Of a stretch of DNA of 64,000 bases, positions 55,536-64,000 are shown piece after piece. The stretch spans positions 491,593 through 555,592 of the forward strand of contig NZ_FOMO01000002.1 of assembly GCF_900112645.1 (NCBI RefSeq), in the 5' to 3' direction. This DNA comes from Phytopseudomonas straminea. Its GTDB lineage: Bacteria > Pseudomonadota > Gammaproteobacteria > Pseudomonadales > Pseudomonadaceae. Each line of letters opens with the position of its first letter. Position 1 is the first letter of the stretch. A model generated the notes under the pieces. The model worked only from the letters and a program-made list of their open reading frames with translations, was not told where the DNA came from and ran no database searches. A program made the position numbers and the translations under genes.

Positions 55536-56096
55536 CTAGTGGCTGTCGATAAGCTGGAGCAGCCTCTCCACCGTCTCGTCGAGACTGCCGGAGTTATCCA
55601 GGCGAATGATGTGCTGATCGGCCTGCATGAAAGCGCTGCCGCTCAGCTCAGCACTTCGTGCCAGCCGCGCTTCGATCTGATCCATATCCTCCCGCGCTCG
55701 AGCAAGAAGGCGTTTTCTCAGGATGGCTGGCTCGACCTGAAGCAGAACGGCAAGCAGATCGGGGTACTTGCTGCGAGCCTCATCCAGATAGCCGCGCGAG
55801 CCGTTTACGATCACCTGGTAACCATCGGCCAGCCATTCTTCGATTTCCCTGGGAATCCCGTAAGCCAAGCCATTGGCATGCCAGACCATGGCGAAATCGC
55901 CAACACGTTCACGCTCGCCGAACTCCCGATGCGACACGGAAATAGCCTCCTCGCCCATCGCCTCGGCTGAGCGAGTGATGACCCGTCGCGCTATGCGACA
56001 GCGACGCCCCTCTAGGCATTGCTGCAGGTGCTGCAGCACGCTGTCCTTACCGGCACCGGAAGGCCCCATCAGGTAGATCAGCCTGCCAGCATTCAT
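55536..56096 (-). CDS. phnN: ribose 1,5-bisphosphate phosphokinase
   Basis: 186 residues. Walker A MGPSGAGKDSVL (10-21), guanylate-kinase-like fold with ITRSAEAMGEEAISVSHREF and FAMVWHANGLAYGIP (substrate binding), and LLQVEPAILRKRLLARAR (lid). PhnN phosphorylates ribose 1,5-bisphosphate to PRPP in phosphonate catabolism. None of the C-P lyase genes (phnGHIJKLM) is present here, so it stands alone; a general PRPP-salvage role is possible. Confidence 0.92.
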   Translation of the reverse strand: MNAGRLIYLMGPSGAGKDSVLQHLQQCLEGRRCRIARRVITRSAEAMGEEAISVSHREFGERERVGDFAMVWHANGLAYGIPREIEEWLADGYQVIVNGSRGYLDEARSKYPDLLAVLLQVEPAILRKRLLARAREDMDQIEARLARSAELSGSAFMQADQHIIRLDNSGSLDETVERLLQLIDSH

Positions 56097-56506
56097 TCAC
56101 ATACCTCGCCGAGATTGATGCGATCCGCAGCCGATCACGGCTGCAGAGGATCTCAATCATAAGCAATTCGTACCGTACCGACGCTAAATCATGCGCAAGT
56201 GCATAGAAAACGCATTTTTTATCTCGATTACTAACGAAAATCGTTAAAGGCGGCCCACTGCCATCCACGATAAATGCGACGCTGCGCGCAATCGGAATCA
56301 ATTCCGACAACTTGTGCTGGCATAAAGCCGGTACTCGGTACAGAATACGACACGTAATTGGCGTCAAATATCTGATGGCAAGAAGTACGATCACCAGACA
56401 AAATGCCGACGTTGTTGAACGGCAGACGCGAAAGATGGTCAGAACCTGACTTTCCGTAGCTTTATGCCATTACAGCTTCGTTTCCCTGAACTTATTTGGT
56501 TGATGT
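56097..56506. other. 410-bp intergenic region between phnN and amrZ
   Basis: No gene seen. It should contain the divergent promoters of phnN and amrZ. A near-perfect operator-like inverted repeat TCGGAAT-CA-ATTCCGA is at 56292-56307. TGGCATAAAGCC at 56318-56329 faintly resembles an AmrZ-type site; AmrZ represses its own gene in P. aeruginosa. A convincing AlgU -35/-10 pair was not found. Confidence 0.5.
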
Positions 56507-56836
56507 ATGCGCCCTATGAAACAGGCTATCTACTCCAGCCGTACGGCTGACAAGTTCGTCGTTCGGTTGCCCGACGGTATGCGCGAGCGCATCGCTGACG
56601 TGGCCCGCCAACACCACCGCAGCATGAACTCCGAAATCATCGCTCGCCTGGAGCAAAGCATGCTTCAGGAAGGTGTATTGGACGACGAGCTCGGCGTGCG
56701 CCTCGACAGCCCCGAGCTGTCGCTGCACGAACGCGAACTGCTGCAGCGCTTCCGCCAGCTCTCGCGCCGCCAGCAGAACGCCCTCGTTGCACTGATCGCA
56801 CACGATGCCGAAATGGCCGCCGGTAACGACGACTGA
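56507..56836 (+). CDS. amrZ: ribbon-helix-helix regulator of alginate and motility
   Basis: 109 residues, almost the same as P. aeruginosa AmrZ as I remember it: [56 protein letters not shown]. The Arc-type beta strand KFVVRL reads DNA bases; the C-terminal helical part ([30 protein letters not shown]) makes tetramers. AmrZ activates alginate and twitching genes and represses fleQ and its own gene. fleQ is about 38 kb away in this same window. Confidence 0.95.
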   Translation: MRPMKQAIYSSRTADKFVVRLPDGMRERIADVARQHHRSMNSEIIARLEQSMLQEGVLDDELGVRLDSPELSLHERELLQRFRQLSRRQQNALVALIAHDAEMAAGNDD

Positions 56837-56911
56837 TTCGGCACGGGCAAAAAATCGCAGGAAGCGATACCGAGCGGCTTTCGACGCCCGCAAGTAATCA
56901 TCAGGCAATAA

Positions 56912-56939
56912 AAAACCGGCTCAACGCCGGTTTTTTTAT
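56912..56939. terminator. bidirectional terminator between amrZ and mgtE
   Basis: AAAAAACCGGC / GCCGGTTTTTTT with a 5-nt loop between convergent genes; good T-runs on both strands. Confidence 0.93.
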
Positions 56940-56957
56940 TGCCTGCAAGCTGGGCGA

Positions 56958-58400
56958 CTAAAGCAGGAACAGTGATGCTAGCCCAAGGAAAATGAAGAAA
57001 CCGCCACTGTCGGTGACTGCGGTGATCATCACGCTGGAACCCATTGCCGGGTCACGCCCGACACGCACCAGGGTCATGGGAATCAACACGCCCATCAGCG
57101 CAGCCAGCAACAGATTAAGCGTCATCGCTGCGGTCATCACCACACCCAACGACCAGCTGTCATACAACCCGTAGGCGACGACACCAATTACCCCGCCCCA
57201 TACCAGACCATTGATAAGCGCTACGCCCAGCTCCTTGCGAATCAACCGCGAGGTATTGCCTGTACTGACCTGATCGAGCGCCATGGCACGCACGATCATG
57301 GTAATGGTCTGGTTGCCCGAGTTACCGCCGATACCGGCAACGATGGGCATCAGCGCCGCCAAGGCAACCAGCTTCTCGATGGAACCCTCGAACAAGCCGA
57401 TGACGCGCGAGGCCATGAACGCCGTGATCAGGTTGATGGCTAGCCAGGACCAGCGGTTGCGGACCGACTTCCAGACCGAGGCGAAGATGTCTTCCTCCTC
57501 GCGCAGACCGGCCATGTTGAGGACTTCGCTTTCGCTCTCCTCTCGAATCAGGTCAACCATCTCATCGATGGTAAGACGGCCGATCAGCTTGCCGTTCTTA
57601 TCGACCACGGGCGCCGAAATGAGGTTGTAACGCTCGAAGGCCTGGGCCGCATCGTAGGCATCCTCATCAGGGTGAAAGCTGACCGGGTCGTTGGCCATGA
57701 CCTCGGCAACCTGCTTGTCCGGATCATTGACCAGCAAGCGCTTGATCGACAGCACCCCCTTGAGGACGCCGTCATAATCGACAACGAACAGCTTGTCGGT
57801 ATGCCCCGGCAACTCCTTGAGACGACGTAGGTAGCGCAGCACCACTTCGAGACTGACATCCTCGCGGATGGTCACCATTTCGAAGTCCATCAGCGCACCG
57901 ACCTGCTCCTCTTCATAGGAAAGCGCAGAACGCACCCGCTCGCGCTGCTGGGCATCAAGGGTTTCCATGAGTTCGTGCACGACATCGCGCGGCAGCTCCG
58001 AGGCCAGGTCGGCGAGCTCATCGGCGTCCATCTCCTTGGCGGCCGCGAGGATCTCGTGATCCTCCATGTCGGCCAGCAGGGTTTCCCGGACGGCGTCGGA
58101 AACTTCGAGCAGGATGTCACCATCGCGGTCGGCCTTGACCAACTGCCAGACGGCGAGACGATCTTCCAGCGGCAGGGCTTCGAGGATGTAGGCGACGTCG
58201 GCCGGGTGCAGGTCGTCGAGCTTGCGCTGCAGCTCGGCGAGGTTCTGTCGATGCACCAGACCTTCGACGCGGTCGTGGTGCGGGCCTTCCTGGCGATGGG
58301 TCAGGTCTTCGACCAGCCTGTGCCGCTGCAACAGCTCGACGACCTGAGCGAGTCGATCCTGCAGGCTTTCTTGCGGCTTCTTGGCTTCTACTTCGGTCAT
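56958..58400 (-). CDS. mgtE: MgtE-family magnesium transporter
   Basis: 480 residues. N-terminal superhelical domain (about 50-165, repeated LADMEDHEILAAAKEMDADELADLASELP) and two CBS domains (about 170-300) sense cytosolic Mg. Five membrane helices (about 325-480) include PIVAGIGGNSGNQTITMIVRAMALDQV, the pore signature. The channel closes when Mg binds the CBS and N domains. Start MTEVEAKKPQESLQDRLAQ at 58400. Confidence 0.95.
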   Translation of the reverse strand: MTEVEAKKPQESLQDRLAQVVELLQRHRLVEDLTHRQEGPHHDRVEGLVHRQNLAELQRKLDDLHPADVAYILEALPLEDRLAVWQLVKADRDGDILLEVSDAVRETLLADMEDHEILAAAKEMDADELADLASELPRDVVHELMETLDAQQRERVRSALSYEEEQVGALMDFEMVTIREDVSLEVVLRYLRRLKELPGHTDKLFVVDYDGVLKGVLSIKRLLVNDPDKQVAEVMANDPVSFHPDEDAYDAAQAFERYNLISAPVVDKNGKLIGRLTIDEMVDLIREESESEVLNMAGLREEEDIFASVWKSVRNRWSWLAINLITAFMASRVIGLFEGSIEKLVALAALMPIVAGIGGNSGNQTITMIVRAMALDQVSTGNTSRLIRKELGVALINGLVWGGVIGVVAYGLYDSWSLGVVMTAAMTLNLLLAALMGVLIPMTLVRVGRDPAMGSSVMITAVTDSGGFFIFLGLASLFLL

Positions 58401-58721
58401 GGCACACTCCGCCCCCAGCGGCGGCGCGCGCCAGCGAGGGTCAATCAGTCAATACGTGATTGCACACTTGGAATTCTGAGTTACTACTGGGTAAGTCCAT
58501 GGAAGGTATCCACAAGCCCCGGCGGGGCTGACGGAGCGAATAATAACATGCCAATCGCTTGAGTACGTGACAAAGCCATGGCAAGACAAGCGCTTGCAGC
58601 ATTTTCTTGAGCGCATTCGCACGAGTCCGAAGATGCGACGCTACCAATCCAGCGCAGGACACCTGGCAGCGAGGGGTCACTAGACTAAGCTTTCCTAGCA
58701 CACGTCAGGGAGGACGCCACC
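58401..58721. other. 321-bp intergenic region between mgtE and the DUF4124 gene
   Basis: No gene recognised. Contains a GC-rich hairpin (AGCCCCG-G-CGGGGCT, 58514-58528) and the two divergent promoters. I looked for a magnesium riboswitch leader of mgtE and saw no convincing M-box. Confidence 0.5.
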
Positions 58722-59219
58722 ATGCACTGGACCCACTGCGCAACCGTTTGCGCCATCTTGCTCTACCCTATTCCAACATTGGCCTCGAGCGTGTTTCGCT
58801 GCGAAGACGCCAATGGTCATATCACCTTCACCAAACACGGCTGCACTGAAAACCAGCAACAACAGGAGCAGCGCGCCCACAATCCAAGACCGGGAAGCGG
58901 CGCAGCCGTTCCATTGGCGTCGCCCAGAGCAAGTAACACTACCGCCAGCTCACGCAGCAACGAGAGCACCCTGACTATCGTCGGCGGCCAGCAGGACGGT
59001 TGCGAAAATGCGGTTACCGGCAACGCCCGGCGCGAAGCGATCATCAGAAAACAGGTGCGCGCCGGGATGACGCGCAGCGATGTGGAAAGCGCCTTGGGCA
59101 AGCCAGAACGCATCAGCAAGCGCAACGGCCAGACCACCTACCACTACGCCAGCAAGCAAAACAGCGAGCGGCGTACGGTAATTTTCGATCAGAACGACTG
59201 CGTGGCGGGCAAACGCTGA
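58722..59219 (+). CDS. exported DUF4124-domain protein with BamE/SmpA-like tail
   Basis: 165 residues. Signal peptide MHWTHCATVCAILLYPIPTLAS, then the DUF4124 motif SVFRCEDANGHITFTKHGC (about 22-41). A Gln/Pro/Ser-rich low-complexity linker follows, and a C-terminal segment RKQVRAGMTRSDVESALGKPERISKRNGQTTYHYAS that resembles the BamE/SmpA fold. Probably periplasmic or cell-envelope; function unknown. GGGAGGA lies upstream of the ATG. Confidence 0.85.
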   Translation: MHWTHCATVCAILLYPIPTLASSVFRCEDANGHITFTKHGCTENQQQQEQRAHNPRPGSGAAVPLASPRASNTTASSRSNESTLTIVGGQQDGCENAVTGNARREAIIRKQVRAGMTRSDVESALGKPERISKRNGQTTYHYASKQNSERRTVIFDQNDCVAGKR

Positions 59220-59240
59220 GACAAAAATGCCAGGCAAAGA

Positions 59241-59270
59241 AAAAGGGCCTGCATCGCTGCAGGCCCTTTT
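59241..59270. terminator. bidirectional terminator between the DUF4124 gene and the tRNA cluster
   Basis: AAAAGGGCCTGCA-TCGC-TGCAGGCCCTTTT, perfect 13-bp stem, immediately before the 3' end of the last minus-strand tRNA. Confidence 0.92.
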
Positions 59271-59274
59271 GGTG

Positions 59275-59351
59275 TGGCGGACTCAGGAGGATTCGAACCT
59301 CCGACCGCTCGGTTCGTAGCCGAGTACTCTATCCAGCTGAGCTATGAGTCC
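59275..59351 (-). tRNA. tRNA-Arg(ACG), copy 1
   Basis: GGACTCATAGCTCAGCTGGA..., anticodon loop CTACGAA, T-arm GAGGTTCGAATCCTC, encoded CCA; 77 nt. Identical to the copy at 59423-59499. Confidence 0.97.
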
Positions 59352-59422
59352 GTGTGGCGCTTTTAGACCAGATCACCGCTGGTTGAAACAAAATGGCCTG
59401 CATTGCTGCAAGCCATTCAATA

Positions 59423-59499
59423 TGGCGGACTCAGGAGGATTCGAACCTCCGACCGCTCGGTTCGTAGCCGAGTACTCTATCCAGCTGAGCTATGAGTCC
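59423..59499 (-). tRNA. tRNA-Arg(ACG), copy 2
   Basis: Same 77-nt sequence as copy 1, 71 bp upstream in the direction of transcription. Confidence 0.97.
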
Positions 59500-59567
59500 G
59501 TTGGTGTTTTTATACCAGATCACCTCTGGTTGTTTGCCAGCCCGGTAGAACCCGGCTTGCCAAATAA

Positions 59568-59658
59568 TGGCGGAGAAGGGGGGATTCGAACCCCCGACAC
59601 CCTTTTGAGGTGTACTCCCTTAGCAGGGGAGCGCCTTCGGCCACTCGGCCACCTCTCC
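59568..59658 (-). tRNA. tRNA-Ser(GCT)
   Basis: GGAGAGGTGGCCGAGTGGCC..., anticodon loop CTGCTAA, a long variable arm (GTACACCTC region), encoded CCA; 91 nt. Follows csrA by 61 bp. Confidence 0.97.
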
Positions 59659-59719
59659 GCAACACGGGGCGCATGATAAACATGTTTTCCCCGTTTGCAA
59701 ACCAAAATTTTGAGAAAAA

Positions 59720-59905
59720 TTAATGGTTTGGTTCTTCGCCCTTCTCTTTCTGGATACGCTGGTAAATCTCTTCGCGGTGAACGGCGACTTCCTTCGGCGC
59801 GTTGACGCCAATCCGCACCTGATTACCTTTAACACCCAATACGGTGACGGTGACTTCGTCACCCACCATCAGGGTCTCTCCGACCCGGCGAGTCAGAATC
59901 AGCAT
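59720..59905 (-). CDS. csrA: carbon storage / secondary metabolism regulator
   Basis: 61 residues, the length of Pseudomonas Rsm[55 protein letters not shown]-binding dimer that covers GGA motifs near ribosome sites; in Pseudomonas it favours motility and represses biofilm functions. Its own ribosome site AAGGAGAAAGG contains GGA, compatible with autoregulation. Lies between lysC and tRNA-Ser, the order seen in P. aeruginosa. Confidence 0.97.
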   Translation of the reverse strand: MLILTRRVGETLMVGDEVTVTVLGVKGNQVRIGVNAPKEVAVHREEIYQRIQKEKGEEPNH

Positions 59906-60048
59906 TCCTTTCTCCTTACGGATTCAATTTCGGACAACAAGTCTGCAAACGTGAAAAGCGCCGGCCGGACGCGAAAGCAACAGGCCAGCACTCAAGTATT
60001 GACCAGTACGGACGGAAGGAAAGTTCCACCAACACCAACCAAAACAAC

Positions 60049-60074
60049 AAAAGGCGCGGGTAGCCGCGCCTTTT
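60049..60074 (-). terminator. terminator of lysC
   Basis: AAAAGGCGCGG / CCGCGCCTTTT with a 4-nt loop, followed on the minus strand by TTTTGTTGTTTTG, 10 bp after the lysC stop codon. Confidence 0.92.
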
Positions 60075-60084
60075 GCAGGATGCC

Positions 60085-61323
60085 TCAGTCGCCCTGACGG
60101 GCCGGGGCATCGAGTTCGAACGCAGTGTGCAGGGCGCGCACCGCCAATTCCAGATATTTCTCTTCGATGACCACCGAGACCTTGATCTCGGACGTGGAGA
60201 TCATCTGGATGTTGATGTTCTCCTTGGCCAGCGCTTCGAACATACGGCTGGCCACACCGGCATGGGAACGCATACCCACGCCGACGATGGACACCTTGGC
60301 GATGTTAACGTCTCCGACCACTTCGCGAGCACCGAGTTCGCGTGCAGTGGCTTCGAGCACCTGCTGAGCGTTCTGGTAATCGTTGCGGTGCACGGTGAAG
60401 GTGAAATCGGTGGTGTTATCGTGCGCGACATTCTGCACGATCATGTCCACTTCAATGTTGGCGGAGCTGATCGGGCCGAGAATCTTGAACGCAACGCCCG
60501 GCAGGTCAGGCACGCCACGGATGGTCAGCTTGGCTTCGTCGCGATTGAAGGCGATGCCGGAGATGATCGGCTGTTCCATGGATTCCTCTTCATCAAGGGT
60601 AATGAGGGTGCCCGGACCCTCCTGGAAGCTGTGCAGAACGCGCAGCGGGACGTTGTACTTGCCGGCGAATTCCACCGAGCGGATTTGCAGCACTTTCGAA
60701 CCGAGGCTGGCCATTTCCAGCATCTCTTCGAAGGTGATCTTCTCCAGGCGCTGAGCCTTGGGCACCACGCGCGGGTCGGTGGTGTAAACGCCATCGACGT
60801 CGGTGTAGATCTGGCACTCATCGGCTTTCAGGGCAGCGGCAAGGGCCACGCCGGTGGTGTCGGAGCCGCCGCGACCGAGGGTGGTGATGTTGCCCTGCTC
60901 GTCCACGCCCTGGAAGCCGGCAACCACCACCACGCGACCGGCCTTGAGGTCGGCGCGAATATTGGTGTCGTCGATGCTCAGAATACGTGCCTTGGTGTGC
61001 GCGCTGTCGGTCAGGATGCGCACCTGGCTGCCGGTGTAGGACACCGCCGGCACGCCACGTTTGATCAGCGCCATGGCCAGCAGCGCGATGGTCACCTGCT
61101 CACCGGTGGAGACCATGACGTCGAGTTCGCGCGCGATCGGCTGGTCGTCGCTGATCTGCTTGGCCAGGTCGATAAGACGATTGGTCTCGCCGCTCATAGC
61201 GGACACGACGACGACGATATCATCGCCCTTCTCGCGGAATTTCTTCACCTTTTCGGCGACCTGTGCGATTCGCTCGACGGTGCCGACGGAGGTACCGCCG
61301 AATTTCTGTACGATCAAAGCCAT
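60085..61323 (-). CDS. lysC: aspartate kinase
   Basis: 412 residues. The amino-acid-kinase domain (1-235) starts MALIVQKFGGTSVGTVERI and contains LGRGGSDTTGVALA. Two ACT domains follow (about 260-335 and 345-405), which mediate lysine/threonine feedback. It phosphorylates aspartate, the first step to lysine, threonine and methionine. An internal ATG at 60579 (MEQPIISGIAF) has GAGGAA just upstream and would give a 164-residue regulatory beta subunit, the alpha2beta2 arrangement known for this enzyme class. It lies 114 bp after alaS. Confidence 0.96.
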   Translation of the reverse strand: MALIVQKFGGTSVGTVERIAQVAEKVKKFREKGDDIVVVVSAMSGETNRLIDLAKQISDDQPIARELDVMVSTGEQVTIALLAMALIKRGVPAVSYTGSQVRILTDSAHTKARILSIDDTNIRADLKAGRVVVVAGFQGVDEQGNITTLGRGGSDTTGVALAAALKADECQIYTDVDGVYTTDPRVVPKAQRLEKITFEEMLEMASLGSKVLQIRSVEFAGKYNVPLRVLHSFQEGPGTLITLDEEESMEQPIISGIAFNRDEAKLTIRGVPDLPGVAFKILGPISSANIEVDMIVQNVAHDNTTDFTFTVHRNDYQNAQQVLEATARELGAREVVGDVNIAKVSIVGVGMRSHAGVASRMFEALAKENINIQMISTSEIKVSVVIEEKYLELAVRALHTAFELDAPARQGD

Positions 61324-61437
61324 TTCAAAGCTGCCTCAGCCCGTGAAGGGCGCCCATTAAACAGACAACACCACCGCACACCACCGCGCCGTTCGCCGGG
61401 CATGGCGGGCGACGCGGTCACGCTTGAGTTACGGGCC

Positions 61438-64000
<2,563 letters not shown>

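Noticed and set aside
58401..58721. M-box magnesium riboswitch in front of mgtE
   Set aside because: No set of conserved helices or loop sequences could be recognised by eye; a covariance search would decide.

Overview
The window is a chromosomal segment of a Pseudomonas. The assignment rests on protein content and local gene orders typical of the genus: leuC next to a LysR gene; gltX with a tRNA-Glu/tRNA-Ala cluster and uvrB; alaS-lysC-csrA(rsmA)-tRNA-Ser-tRNA-Arg; amrZ; a PrrF sRNA; and a polar-flagellum cluster with fleQ/fleSR. FleQ has exactly the residues (LFRS 142-145, R185/N186) known for c-di-GMP binding in P. aeruginosa FleQ. Gene order differs from P. aeruginosa as I remember it, so this is another species, perhaps of the mendocina/oleovorans or stutzeri side of the genus. 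No transposase, integrase, CRISPR array or prophage is visible.

Layout. 1-14.5 kb: housekeeping genes (leuC start, LysR regulator, a four-PAS GGDEF-EAL protein, heat-shock ibpA with a probable RNA thermometer, an SDR, dusC, a thioesterase, two Glu/Ala tRNA pairs, gltX, a nucleoside deoxyribosyltransferase, uvrB, an aromatic/aspartate aminotransferase, tRNA-Asn). 14.2-14.6 kb: a repeat-rich junction with a second copy of the tRNA-Asn 3' end and its terminator, then palindromic repeats, where housekeeping DNA meets the flagellar cluster. 14.6-47.8 kb: one almost uninterrupted flagellar block: fleR, fleS, fleQ, fliT, fliS, fliD, flaG, fliC, a four-gene flagellin-modification operon, flgL to flgB, cheR, cheV, flgA, flgM, flgN, flgZ. 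47.8-64 kb: an MFS transporter, a YceH-family gene, Fur-type promoter plus PrrF sRNA, tRNA-Arg(CCT), a fused indolepyruvate ferredoxin oxidoreductase with a divergent Lrp/AsnC regulator, three very small membrane/exported proteins, phnN, amrZ, mgtE, a DUF4124 protein, three tRNAs, csrA, lysC and the start-truncated alaS.

How the genes work together. FleQ (top, sigma54 activator) drives fleSR; FleR with RpoN should drive the hook-basal-body operons. The sequence carries -24/-12 elements before fleS, flgB (perfect consensus), flgF, flgA and probably the modification operon. Sigma28 (FliA) elements precede fliC (two in tandem) and flgM, completing the late tier. FlgM, FlgN, FliS and FliT are the anti-sigma factor and export chaperones; CheR/CheV link to chemotaxis. 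FlgZ (PilZ) and FleQ read c-di-GMP; AmrZ and CsrA, known post-FleQ or FleQ-repressing regulators in P. aeruginosa, lie within the same 64 kb.

The most interesting locus is the modification operon (23661-30949). A 1762-residue protein strings together a SAM methyltransferase, a TagF/CDP-glycerol-phosphotransferase-like domain, a beta-rich spacer, a degenerate and an intact GT2 domain, and a GT1-like domain. Upstream in the same operon, by overlapping genes, lie a CTP-type nucleotidyltransferase, a HAD phosphatase and a second methyltransferase. The set suggests a flagellin glycan carrying a methylated, phosphodiester-linked cap made from a nucleotide-activated precursor. It is related in gene content to the P. 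aeruginosa b-type glycosylation island.
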